Shown here: positions 8,153-16,003 of the stretch, in pieces
Layout of the letters: each line of letters begins with the position of its first letter
How positions within the stretch are numbered: the first letter of the stretch is position 1
Origin: a virus
Virus record (IMG/VR): IMGVR_UViG_3300017917_001401
Location: 1 to 33,482 of that record
Strand: one strand, 5' to 3'
DNA length: 33,482 nt
The notes under the pieces: model-generated
Database searches by the model: none
What the model was told of the DNA's origin: nothing
What the model saw: only the letters and a program-made list of their open reading frames with translations
Program-made: the position numbers and the translations under genes

Positions 8153-9739
8153 ATGGCAAAAAGTCTCGACGGTAATTTAATTAAAAAAGCACACGCTCCT
8201 CAAAAGTATACTCTAGAGGAAGTTAAGCATTTAGAAGCTTGTATGGATCCTGTAAACGGACCATTATATTTTGCTAAAAACTTTTTAAAGATTCAGCACC
8301 CAGTTAGGGGTTCAATTCCATTTGAACCTTACGAATATCAAGAAAAACTAATTCAAGCCTATCACGAGAACAAACAGTGTATCGCTATGTTACCTCGTCA
8401 GATGGGTAAGACTACTTGTGCCTGTGCATACTTGCTGTGGTACACAATGTTTGTACCAGAAGCACAAGTGCTAATTGCTGCTCACAAGTACGAAGGTGCG
8501 CAGGACATTATGAATCGTTATCGATTTGGTTACGAGAACTTACCAGACTTTATTCGTGCTGGTGTTTACTCATATAATAGAAACACTATTGAATATGATA
8601 ATGGTGCCCGTATTCAAGCAGTAACAACTACAGAAAATACAGGTCGTGGTAAATCTCTTTCATTGATCTACTGTGATGAGTTTGCGTTTGTTCAGCCACC
8701 AGAAAAAGCCAAAGAGTTTTGGACTGCATTATCTCCAACATTGTCTACAGGTGGTAAATGTATTATTACATCAACACCTAACTCAGACGAAGATCAGTTT
8801 GCGTTAATTTGGACAGAAGCCAACAAGAAGTTTGACGAATACGGTAATGAATCTAAATTAGGTTCAAACGGTTTTTATAGTTATTTTGCACACTGGTCAG
8901 AGCATCCAGACCGCGACGACAAGTGGGCAGCTACTGAACGCAGCAAAATTGGCGACGAACGTTTCCGCCGTGAGTTTGATTGCGAATTCTTAATCTTTGA
9001 CGAAACTCTAGTTAATGCTGTTAAGCTAACAGAACTCAAAGGCGTTGAACCAACAATGACTATGGGACAGACACGCTGGTACAAAGACATCGAACCTAAA
9101 GCCACTTACCTAGTAGCACTTGATCCTAGCCTTGGTACAGGTGGCGACTACGGTGCCATTCAAGTATTTGAAATGCCAGCTATGATACAAGTAGCAGAGT
9201 GGCGTCACAATCTAACTCCTATACAAGCGCAGGTCAAACATATGAGAGAAATTCTCAGATATATCAATGACCGTGGAGTAGAAAAAGGTGGGGCACCGCA
9301 GATTTATTATAGTGTGGAAAATAATACACTAGGGGAAGCAGCACTAATTGTTATCAGCGATTTAGGCGAAGAAAACTTCCACGGACTGTTCTTAAGCGAG
9401 CCTATGCGCAAAGGACACGTTCGTAAATTTCGCAAAGGATTTAACACAACACATCGTACAAAAATTACAGCGTGTAGCCAGTTAAAAAATATGATCGAAC
9501 AACACAAAATGACATTAAAGTCTAAACCTTTAATTTCAGAACTTAAAACGTTTGTAGCACACGGTGTGGGATTTGGTGCTAAAACAGGTGAGCACGACGA
9601 CTTAGTATCTGCTACACTGCTTATTATTCGTATGGCAGATGTGTTAGCGGACTGGGATCCACACATTTATGACAAAATGACTGAAAAAATCACGGAAGAT
9701 CAAATGCCTATGCCGATCTTTGTTAGTATGGGCCTTTGA
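8153..9739 (+). CDS. gp17: Terminase large subunit, gp17-like packaging ATPase/nuclease
   Basis: The motor that pumps DNA into the prohead and cuts the concatemer; 528 residues against 610 in T4. The ATPase domain has Walker A PRQMGKTT (81-88), Walker B LIYCDEFAFV with Asp175-Glu176, and the coupling motif TSTPN (206-210). The RNase-H-like nuclease domain has Asp324 in ALDPSLGTGGDYG, Glu389 in YYSVENN and the acidic pair in GEHDDLVSA (479-487). All catalytic positions are present. The missing length relative to T4 is mostly before Walker A. It starts at the ATG just after a late promoter, without a ribosome site. Confidence 0.97.
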   Translation: MAKSLDGNLIKKAHAPQKYTLEEVKHLEACMDPVNGPLYFAKNFLKIQHPVRGSIPFEPYEYQEKLIQAYHENKQCIAMLPRQMGKTTCACAYLLWYTMFVPEAQVLIAAHKYEGAQDIMNRYRFGYENLPDFIRAGVYSYNRNTIEYDNGARIQAVTTTENTGRGKSLSLIYCDEFAFVQPPEKAKEFWTALSPTLSTGGKCIITSTPNSDEDQFALIWTEANKKFDEYGNESKLGSNGFYSYFAHWSEHPDRDDKWAATERSKIGDERFRREFDCEFLIFDETLVNAVKLTELKGVEPTMTMGQTRWYKDIEPKATYLVALDPSLGTGGDYGAIQVFEMPAMIQVAEWRHNLTPIQAQVKHMREILRYINDRGVEKGGAPQIYYSVENNTLGEAALIVISDLGEENFHGLFLSEPMRKGHVRKFRKGFNTTHRTKITACSQLKNMIEQHKMTLKSKPLISELKTFVAHGVGFGAKTGEHDDLVSATLLIIRMADVLADWDPHIYDKMTEKITEDQMPMPIFVSMGL

Positions 9740-9745
9740 TAAATA
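9738..9745 (+). promoter_or_regulatory. Late promoter GATAAATA
   Basis: GATAAATA matches the T4 late consensus at seven of eight bases. It overlaps the gp17 TGA stop and ends exactly 5 bases before the ATG at 9751, with no ribosome site between. It helps fix that ATG as the start: an in-frame TTG at 9736 would place the promoter inside the gene. Confidence 0.72.
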
Positions 9746-9750
9746 CAACT

Positions 9751-11484
9751 ATGGACGCAAGAAACAATATCGCAACAGATCTTTTCTATAAAATTCGCAG
9801 TAGATTCTCCGGCTTAAAATTAGGCGCAGAAACTGGCGAAATTACTATCAATCCAGAAGAAGCTAGATTCTTTGATTTTGATTATATGGAAGGTGAAACC
9901 CCAATCGGACACGTTAGTATTAGTCTAGCTGAACAGAACTCTATGAAAGTATATTTCAGCCACGGTATTACTGAATCGATGGATGACGGTCAAAAAACTA
10001 ATTGGTACAGTTTTTTGAAAGAATTAAGACAGTTTGCTAAACGCAGACTGTTGAGCTTTGACACTAGAGATATTGCTAAAGACAATCTTGATAAACGAGA
10101 TTATGCATTTTTAAGTCAAGCAGCCCAACCAAAGTCTACACAACCAAACACAATACAAAAACCAGTCGGAGAAAGCATTATGAGTGAAAGCACAATGTAT
10201 GGTAGTCGTTTAATGAGCTATCAAAAATTGATGGACACAAGATTGATTATTAAACACAACCAAGCGGTTATGGACGATACACAGCCAGGCGCTAGAACAC
10301 GTCATATCTCAGCATTGTTTGTTGAAAATCAAGACGGTGAAAGATTTAAATATCCTTTCATTCATCTAGCAGGTGCTCGTGCTATGCAGCGTCACGTTGC
10401 TAACGGTGGCTTACCGTACGACGATCTAGGTAAAAGTATTATTAGAATGAGTGAAGAGATTGCACAACTTAAGAGCTTTGGTAATTATGTTGTTCGCAAT
10501 GATCTAATGAACTCTGAAACTAACAGTGTAGTTGAGCAAAGCTCGGCATATCTAAACTCCTTGCGTGAACAAATCAAGGCGCTATCAAAACAAAGCCACT
10601 ACGAAGCATATAAAGAAAACTTCCAGGCACAAGAACAATTCGATGTACCACAAGAAGTAGCAGAAGATTTCAAAGAAAAATTTACTGTAAGAAATTTCAA
10701 AGAAGACATTGCAAGTGTATTTCCGGTCTTGTATAGACTGATGAAAGAAGGAAGTACAATAGGCTATGACGACATAGTCGCTATGACTCAATCAGAAGAA
10801 GTACAAAACGAAGATGTAGAAATTGAACTAGAATCAGATGATCCATTTGAAAAGTTTGAAAATTGGGTTATTGGATTAGGCGAAGAAAGTGCTATCCAAG
10901 ACCCAGAACAACAAGAAGCAGCAGTTACTAAGTTACAGACATTGGTAGGCGAACATTTCCCTGCAGGTGTCGATGGACAAAATGCTATTGAAAGTTTAAA
11001 AGGAATTATTGAAGATCCAAAACTTGATCAAGCTATTAAACAACAAGCAAATAACGAAGGCGAAGATTCGTGTGTTCGTGGTTTAGTAAAAGATTGGTTA
11101 GAACAAAATGCACCAGAAACTTTAGAAGCATTAGACTTTGGAGACTTTGTCGAAGATCCAATGCAATATGCTAATGATTCTGCAGATGCCGACGCAGTAG
11201 CATACGGTCAACAAGAATCAGAAGAATCAGAAGAACAAGATCAGCCTAGTGAAAAAATGAATGTTCAAGAACTTGCAGAATTTATTCACAGTTTTTATGA
11301 TCGTGAATCAGGCACATTCCCTAAAGGTCCAGAAGGCATTTGCACAATGGTAGGTAAGAAGTTTGGTGAACAGGCTGAACAGATTGCTAGAAAATTAGTA
11401 GAAAGAATGGCTCCACAACAAACAACAGAACAAAATCCAGAGTTAGCAGAATTGGCTCGTATTAAAGAATTATCAGGAATGTAA
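9751..11484 (+). CDS. Large conserved-looking phage protein, function unknown
   Basis: 577 residues from the ATG after the late promoter. No catalytic motif or membrane segment is seen. Residues about 1-110 look like a small folded domain; about 145-290 is a basic/helical domain (SRLMSYQKLMDTRLIIKHNQ, then HLAGARAMQRHVANGGLPY); about 335-520 is strongly acidic and helical (DDPFEKFENWVIGLGEE); and the protein ends in a helix, LAELARIKELSG. Large proteins of this type sit near the terminase in marine T4-like phages, to my recollection, without an assigned function. A virion or prohead component is likely from context. A terminator follows. Confidence 0.68.
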   Translation: MDARNNIATDLFYKIRSRFSGLKLGAETGEITINPEEARFFDFDYMEGETPIGHVSISLAEQNSMKVYFSHGITESMDDGQKTNWYSFLKELRQFAKRRLLSFDTRDIAKDNLDKRDYAFLSQAAQPKSTQPNTIQKPVGESIMSESTMYGSRLMSYQKLMDTRLIIKHNQAVMDDTQPGARTRHISALFVENQDGERFKYPFIHLAGARAMQRHVANGGLPYDDLGKSIIRMSEEIAQLKSFGNYVVRNDLMNSETNSVVEQSSAYLNSLREQIKALSKQSHYEAYKENFQAQEQFDVPQEVAEDFKEKFTVRNFKEDIASVFPVLYRLMKEGSTIGYDDIVAMTQSEEVQNEDVEIELESDDPFEKFENWVIGLGEESAIQDPEQQEAAVTKLQTLVGEHFPAGVDGQNAIESLKGIIEDPKLDQAIKQQANNEGEDSCVRGLVKDWLEQNAPETLEALDFGDFVEDPMQYANDSADADAVAYGQQESEESEEQDQPSEKMNVQELAEFIHSFYDRESGTFPKGPEGICTMVGKKFGEQAEQIARKLVERMAPQQTTEQNPELAELARIKELSGM

Positions 11485-11503
11485 GAATTCGTCGGCAGTA
11501 CTA

Positions 11504-11535
11504 AAGAAGGGGGCACTAGGTGCCCTTTCTTTTTG
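11504..11535 (+). terminator. Rho-independent terminator ending the virion block
   Basis: GGGCAC and GTGCCC form a 6-bp stem around a TAG loop, extended by weaker AGG/TTT pairing, followed by TTTCTTTTT. It lies about 20 bases after the stop of the 577-residue gene and separates late structural genes from the gp32 promoter. Confidence 0.82.
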
Positions 11536-11567
11536 GTTAAATTAATTCAAAATATTTTGCAAAATCT

Positions 11568-11596
11568 TTGACTTTGCTAAATAAAAAGCGCATAAT
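11568..11596 (+). promoter_or_regulatory. Sigma70-like early promoter for gp32
   Basis: TTGACT (11568-11573), a 17-base spacer and CATAAT (11591-11596) give five of six matches to each consensus box. The predicted start near 11603 leaves a leader of about 60 bases ending in a strong ribosome site, TAGGAGG (11649-11655), before the gp32 ATG. A GCTAAATA sequence (11577-11584) inside the spacer could also be read by the late machinery. The 180-base gap 11485-11664 holds only this promoter, the terminator and the leader. Confidence 0.8.
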
Positions 11597-11664
11597 TGTT
11601 TATGTGCATTAAGGCATAGTAGTAAAAAACCATTTACATTTAAGGCTATAGGAGGCATATACAA

Positions 11665-12630
11665 ATGGCAACTCTCGCAGAAATTCGTGCTAAACTTCAA
11701 GAAGCACAGACAAAGAGCACTGGCTCTACACAAAGCGGCGGCGACAACGCAATTTACCCACACTGGAATATGCAAGAAGGCAAAGAAGCGGTTATCCGTT
11801 TACTTCCTGATGGCAATCCTAACAACACGTTCTTCTGGGTAGAACGTGCTATGATCAAACTACCATTCGCAGGTATCAAAGGCGAAGCAGATAGTCGTCC
11901 AGTTCAAGTGCAAGTTCCTTGCGTTGAAATGTACAACGACGGTTCTGTATGTCCAATTTTATCTGAAGTGCGTGGTTGGTTCAAAGACAAATCATTGGAA
12001 GAAATGGGTCGTAAGTATTGGAAGAAACGTTCGTACATTTTCCAAGGCTTCGTTGTAGAAGATCCAATCAAAGAAGATAAGATTCCAGAAAACCCAATTC
12101 GTAGATTTATCATTGGTCCTCAAATCTATCAAATTATCCGTTCAGCATTAATGGATCCTGAATTAGACGAGTTGCCAACTGACTACCTCAAAGGTCTTGA
12201 CTTCCGTATTGCTAAAACATCAAAAGGCGGTTTCGCTGATTATTCTACTTCTAAGTGGAGTCGTCGTGAACGTGCTTTAAGTGATGCAGAACAAGCAGCA
12301 TTACAAACTCATAGCTTGTACAACTTATCAGACTTCTTGCCTAAGAAACCATCTGATGTTGAGTTAAAGGTTATGAAAGAAATGTTTGAAGCATCAGTTG
12401 ATGGCGAAGCATACGATATGGATCGTTGGGGTCAATACTTTAAACCAGCGGGTATGGGTCAAGTAACAGGTGATCCTAACAAGCCAGCATCGGCAGCTAA
12501 AGTATCTGCTCCTGTAGAAGATCAGATTGATGACGAACCAGCACCAGTAGCAAGTACTCCGGCAGCATCAGCAGAAGGTGCTAGTCGTGCGCAAGACATC
12601 CTTGCAATGATTCGCAATCGTCAGAAGTAA
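11665..12630 (+). CDS. gp32: Single-stranded DNA-binding protein, gp32-like
   Basis: Coats ssDNA in replication and recombination and cooperates with UvsX and UvsY. 321 residues (T4: 301). The family shows in the N-terminal basic segment (LAEIRAKLQEAQTK), the aromatic OB-fold strand NNTFFWVERAMIKLPF, and YWKKRSYIFQGFVVEDP. T4 gp32 binds zinc with H64, C77, C87 and C90. Here C86 and C96 match C77 and C87, but the C90 position is Leu99 (CPILSE) and the H64 position is not His, so the zinc site seems lost. The C-terminal region is Ala/Pro-rich with a few acids, ending in DILAMIRNRQK. It is expressed from its own sigma70-like promoter with a strong ribosome site. Confidence 0.9.
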   Translation: MATLAEIRAKLQEAQTKSTGSTQSGGDNAIYPHWNMQEGKEAVIRLLPDGNPNNTFFWVERAMIKLPFAGIKGEADSRPVQVQVPCVEMYNDGSVCPILSEVRGWFKDKSLEEMGRKYWKKRSYIFQGFVVEDPIKEDKIPENPIRRFIIGPQIYQIIRSALMDPELDELPTDYLKGLDFRIAKTSKGGFADYSTSKWSRRERALSDAEQAALQTHSLYNLSDFLPKKPSDVELKVMKEMFEASVDGEAYDMDRWGQYFKPAGMGQVTGDPNKPASAAKVSAPVEDQIDDEPAPVASTPAASAEGASRAQDILAMIRNRQK

Positions 12631-12641
12631 TTAGACTTAAC

Positions 12642-12673
12642 ATAGAGTGTGAGTAGGTCTCACACTCTATTTT
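12642..12673 (+). terminator. Long hairpin between gp32 and uvsX
   Basis: A perfect 12-bp stem (ATAGAGTGTGAG with CTCACACTCTAT) closes a TAGGT loop and ends in TTTTC. The short T tract makes it a partial terminator or a 3' stabilising structure. No promoter is evident between it and the uvsX ATG 17 bases later, so read-through seems necessary, which suits an attenuator setting gp32 above uvsX. Confidence 0.75.
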
Positions 12674-12690
12674 CAACAGGGCATAATAAA

Positions 12691-13770
12691 ATGGCAAAAG
12701 CATTTGATATTTCTAAATTTAGAAAGTCAATTACTAAATCTATTGAAGGTTTAAGTATTGGCTTTAACGACCCAACAGATTGGGTTAGTACAGGTAATTT
12801 TGCATTAAATTATCTAATCAGTGGTGACTTTCATAGAGGAGTTCCGCTTGGTAAAGTAACTGTGTTTGCAGGTGAGAGCGGTGCAGGCAAGTCATATATC
12901 TGTTCTGGCAACCTTATTAAGGCAGCACAAGAACAAGGCATTTATCCAATTCTAATTGATTCAGAGAACGCACTTGATGAAGATTGGCTCAAAGCGTTAG
13001 GTGTTGATACCAGCGAAGATAAGTTGTTAAAACTTAATATGGCTATGATTGACGATGTAGCAAAAACTATTACAGAGTTTGTTGCAGAGTACAAAGCAAT
13101 GCCAGAAGATACTCGTCCTAAAGTTTTATTTGTATTAGATTCACTAGGTATGTTGTTAACACCTACAGACGTTAATCAGTTTGAAGCAGGCGATTTAAAA
13201 GGTGATATGGGCCGTAAACCTAAGGCACTGACAGCACTGGTTCGTAACTGTGTTAATATGTTTGGCTCACTAAACATTGGTCTAGTGGCAACAAATCACA
13301 CATATGCAAGCCAGGATATGTTTGATCCAGATGATAAAATTTCAGGTGGTCAAGGTTTCATTTACGCTAGCTCTATTGTTGTAGCTATGAAGAAGATGAA
13401 GCTGAAAGAAGACGAAGATGGTAACAAGATCTCAGAAGTTAAAGGTATCCGTGCAGGATGCAAGATTATGAAAACTCGTTATGCTAAACCGTTTGAAAGT
13501 GTACAAGTAAAAATTCCTTACGAAACAGGTATGAATCCGTATAGCGGACTGGTAGACCTGGCTGAAGCAAAAGGGATGCTCAAGAAAGAAGGTAACAGTC
13601 TTGTATATGTAACCAGCGACGGTGAGATTATCAAACAGTTCCGCAAAGCCTGGGAACGAAATGAAAACGGCGGGCTTGATGCTATTATGGCCGACATTTC
13701 AAAACACGGCGAAAAATCCGCTTCCGGGATAACTACAAATGTTGAACCTGAAACGGAGAGCGCAGAATGA
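12691..13770 (+). CDS. uvsX: UvsX, RecA-like recombinase
   Basis: Forms filaments on gp32-covered ssDNA and drives strand exchange for recombination-dependent replication and repair. 359 residues from the ATG at 12691 (T4: 391). Walker A is GESGAGKS (61-68) and Walker B LFVLD (146-150). The segment YPILIDSENALDEDWL and the loop around KISGGQGFIYASS are typical of UvsX. A GTG at 12649 would extend the frame through the upstream hairpin and is rejected as a start. The last residues are acidic (VEPETESAE). The stop overlaps the next gene by 4 bases (ATGA). Confidence 0.97.
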   Translation: MAKAFDISKFRKSITKSIEGLSIGFNDPTDWVSTGNFALNYLISGDFHRGVPLGKVTVFAGESGAGKSYICSGNLIKAAQEQGIYPILIDSENALDEDWLKALGVDTSEDKLLKLNMAMIDDVAKTITEFVAEYKAMPEDTRPKVLFVLDSLGMLLTPTDVNQFEAGDLKGDMGRKPKALTALVRNCVNMFGSLNIGLVATNHTYASQDMFDPDDKISGGQGFIYASSIVVAMKKMKLKEDEDGNKISEVKGIRAGCKIMKTRYAKPFESVQVKIPYETGMNPYSGLVDLAEAKGMLKKEGNSLVYVTSDGEIIKQFRKAWERNENGGLDAIMADISKHGEKSASGITTNVEPETESAE

Positions 13771-14006
13771 AAGAAGATTTAATAGCCGACTTATGGACAG
13801 TAATTATTGAACATATTCCAGAAAAACATCGCAAAGATGTTGCTGCTGATTATGTCAATACATTACTTGACTATGGAGTTAAAGATAGCGTATTAGAAAG
13901 TTTACAAGGTGTTGACCCATACCTTGATCAAGCAATCGAATATGCAATCGACGGTGAAGAGATTGAAGACGAAGAAGATTACGACGGTTACGATGATGAG
14001 GAATAA
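13767..14006 (+). CDS. Small acidic protein between uvsX and uvsY
   Basis: 79 residues. The first two thirds look helical (EDLIADLWTVIIEHIPEKH, then DVAADYVNTLLDYGVKDSV); the last 16 residues are almost all acidic (EEIEDEEDYDGYDDEE). I recognise a similar small protein beside uvsX in marine T4-like phages, without a known function. Its acidic tail recalls the tail by which T4 gp32 recruits partner proteins, so an adaptor role in recombination is possible, but this is only an idea. It has a GGAGAG ribosome site in the uvsX 3' end, overlaps uvsX by 4 bases and abuts uvsY. Confidence 0.68.
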   Translation: MKEDLIADLWTVIIEHIPEKHRKDVAADYVNTLLDYGVKDSVLESLQGVDPYLDQAIEYAIDGEEIEDEEDYDGYDDEE

Positions 14007-14462
14007 ATGAATTGGTATGATCGAGTTTCAAAAGATATTTCAAATATCCCAGATGCAGTGGCCTATTATGAAGCCGAGCTGTTAGCGGCAAAACAAGATG
14101 TCCGCATAGCGGGTAACATTGAGAAAGCCTCAGCGCAAATGCCTGGCATTGTTGAAAATCGATTTAACCAACTTCAAGAAATTGAAGGTATTTTAGAATA
14201 CCTAAACATCGAACTTCGTAGACTTCGCAGTCAACATTTTCGTAAGTATCTTGAAAACTATCAACGCAGCTTGTCCTCTAGAGACTGTGAAAAGTTTGTA
14301 GAGGGCGAAGCTGACGTTGTAGACTTTGAAAAAATTATCAATGACTTTGCTTTATTACGCAACAAGTGGTTAGGTATTATCAAAGCATTAGATATTAAAC
14401 AATGGCAAGTTTCAAATATTGTTAAACTAAGAACTGCCGGGCTAGAAGATGCTAGTCTATGA
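14007..14462 (+). CDS. uvsY: UvsY-like recombination mediator
   Basis: Loads UvsX on gp32-coated DNA. 151 residues (T4 UvsY: 137). The whole protein looks helical and charged, as UvsY is. The C-terminal stretch with NKWLGIIKALDIKQWQVSNI then VKLRTAG corresponds in spacing to the T4 UvsY end (YWGILLDF, then IKHIQDMRAFEAG). Position just after uvsX supports the call. The start follows the previous stop directly, with a GAGGA ribosome site. The stop overlaps the first glycan-island gene by 4 bases (ATGA), so the island is fused into the uvsX-uvsY operon. Confidence 0.82.
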   Translation: MNWYDRVSKDISNIPDAVAYYEAELLAAKQDVRIAGNIEKASAQMPGIVENRFNQLQEIEGILEYLNIELRRLRSQHFRKYLENYQRSLSSRDCEKFVEGEADVVDFEKIINDFALLRNKWLGIIKALDIKQWQVSNIVKLRTAGLEDASL

Positions 14463-15220
14463 TTCCAGTTATAGGATTTTCTAGAGCTTCGGCATTTGTC
14501 ACAGGTGCTGGCGGTCGAGTTACCTCTATAGAAGAAACCTTTAGCAATACTAGTATTCCTGTAGCTTGGTCGGGTGTAGGGTATGCCGCCCTTTACCATT
14601 CATTATTAGAAAAAAAATTAGATTATTATTATATCGACACCGGTTATCTTGGCAATGTAAAAACCAAAGATTTTAAACGTATTACCAAAAACGGATTAAA
14701 TGATTTTCAACCGTTAAAAGATCGACCCAATGACCGATTGTCTAAATTAAGGATAGATTCAACTCCTTATAATCGCGGAAATAAAATTTTAATAATTCCG
14801 CCAGATCAAAAAGTACTAAATTGTTTTAGCCCCAATACATCTGCATTATATTGGATAGATAATACCATTCAACAATTAAAATTACATACTGATAGGGAAA
14901 TTGTTGTTCGAGAACGAAACCGTAGTAGACAAGAAAGAGTAACTACAGACAAATTTACAGATGCACTACAGAACGATATACACGCAGTATTAGTTTGGTC
15001 TAGTAATTGTGCAGTTGAGTCAGTGTTACATAATATTCCCGTAATTAACGCAGGGCCAACGGCTACTACACAAGTTAGTCCATATTCAATAGAGCAAGCT
15101 GATAGTGTTCCTAACTTAGACAAAGATTTAGTTGAAAAGTGGAAACGACATCTAAGCTATTGTCAATTTACCGTTGACGAAATGCTATCCGGACTAGCCT
15201 GGGAAATTATTAACCAATAA
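14459..15220 (+). CDS. Capsule-synthesis/GT-B-like family, member A
   Basis: 253 residues. One of seven divergent paralogues in this window. Family blocks: YYYIDTGYLGN (56-66), KRITKNGLNDF (73-83), a Pro-x-Asp-Arg turn (90-93), GNKILIIPP (107-115), LHTDREIVVRER (142-153), SSNCAVES then NIPV (181-194) and a C-terminal block YCQFTVDEMLSGLAWEI (234-250). The S-x(5)-E-S followed by I-P pattern resembles the nucleotide-sugar end of GT-B glycosyltransferases and of capsule proteins KpsS/KpsC; this is a distant resemblance, not a proven homology. It is probably a cytoplasmic glycosyltransferase. Its start overlaps uvsY. Confidence 0.6.
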   Translation: MIPVIGFSRASAFVTGAGGRVTSIEETFSNTSIPVAWSGVGYAALYHSLLEKKLDYYYIDTGYLGNVKTKDFKRITKNGLNDFQPLKDRPNDRLSKLRIDSTPYNRGNKILIIPPDQKVLNCFSPNTSALYWIDNTIQQLKLHTDREIVVRERNRSRQERVTTDKFTDALQNDIHAVLVWSSNCAVESVLHNIPVINAGPTATTQVSPYSIEQADSVPNLDKDLVEKWKRHLSYCQFTVDEMLSGLAWEIINQ

Positions 15221-15228
15221 TATACTCA

Positions 15229-15236
15229 TATAAATA
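15229..15236 (+). promoter_or_regulatory. Late promoter, perfect TATAAATA
   Basis: An exact T4 late promoter octamer, ending 5 bases before the ATG at 15242 and placed in a 21-base gap inside an otherwise overlapping gene string. No ribosome site is present. It would let the downstream glycan genes be expressed late as well as from the uvsX operon. Confidence 0.8.
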
Positions 15237-15241
15237 CCAGT

Positions 15242-16003
15242 ATGAAAAAAATTGTTTTAATTACTGGTGGGTTTGATCCATTGCATAGCGGACATATTGC
15301 TTATTTTCAAGCTGCTAAAAAATTAGGCGATATCCTTGTTGTGGGAGTTAACTCAGATGCGTGGCTTACACGCAAAAAAGGTGCGCCGTTTATGCCGTAT
15401 ACTGAACGTGCAACTATTGTACGCAATATTATAGGCGTGGATTTTGTTATAGACTTTAATGACTCCGACGGCTCAGCTAAACACGCTATTCAAATGGTTA
15501 GACAAAGCTATCCCCAAGATCAAATTATCTTTGCCAACGGCGGAGACAGAACACACGTTAATATTCCAGAAATGGATATAGAGGATAATAATCTACAATT
15601 TGTATTTGGCGTTGGCGGATTTAATAAAGCCAATTCTAGTTCGTGGATTCTTCAAGAATGGAAAGCACCTAAAACTATTCGTCAGTGGGGATACTATCGT
15701 GTATTACACGATGTTCCGGGAATGAAGGTTAAAGAACTTACCGTTGATCCTGGAAAAAGTCTGTCAATGCAACGCCATCACCTTCGTGCCGAATACTGGA
15801 TGGTTAGCGAAGGATCAGCAGTAGTTAATAGTCAAATGGATAGCGGATATACGATGCCGCCTATTACATTAGAAAAACATCAAGAATATCGAGTACCTGT
15901 CGCCGACTGGCATCAGTTAACTAACCCGTTTAACGTGCCAGTTAAAGTTGTAGAAATACAATACGGACAGCAGTGTATTGAAGAGGACATAGAAAGAAAA
16001 TGA
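15242..16003 (+). CDS. Nucleotidyltransferase-cupin fusion (RfaE2-like plus ManC-type isomerase domain)
   Basis: 253 residues in two domains. Residues 1-135 are a cytidylyl/adenylyltransferase like the HldE/RfaE2 C-terminal domain: GGFDPLHSGH (10-19) is the nucleotide-binding H-x-G-H motif, then GDILVVGVNSD and the PYTERATIV signature. Residues about 140-250 are a cupin like the C-terminal isomerase domain of ManC or type II mannose-6-phosphate isomerase: GYYRVLHDVPGMKVKELTV, the metal-ligand region QRHHLRAEYWMVSEG and the second ligand DWHQLTNP. The likely role is sugar-phosphate isomerisation and activation to an NDP-sugar; the exact sugar cannot be read. Stop and next start overlap (ATGA). 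Confidence 0.85.
   Translation: MKKIVLITGGFDPLHSGHIAYFQAAKKLGDILVVGVNSDAWLTRKKGAPFMPYTERATIVRNIIGVDFVIDFNDSDGSAKHAIQMVRQSYPQDQIIFANGGDRTHVNIPEMDIEDNNLQFVFGVGGFNKANSSSWILQEWKAPKTIRQWGYYRVLHDVPGMKVKELTVDPGKSLSMQRHHLRAEYWMVSEGSAVVNSQMDSGYTMPPITLEKHQEYRVPVADWHQLTNPFNVPVKVVEIQYGQQCIEEDIERK

Noticed and set aside
9307-9666. 119-codon open frame on the minus strand
   Set aside because: Antisense to the gp17 nuclease domain, whose motifs are intact; no ribosome site or promoter.
11577-11584. GCTAAATA as a separate late promoter for gp32
   Set aside because: It sits within the spacer of a good sigma70-like promoter and about 80 bases from the ATG; possible but not separable from that promoter by sequence.
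12649-12690. GTG start extending UvsX by 14 residues
   Set aside because: The extension would be translated from the hairpin itself, and UvsX proteins begin close to the ATG at 12691.
14261-14599. 112-codon open frame on the minus strand
   Set aside because: Crosses the uvsY-island junction antisense to two better-supported genes.
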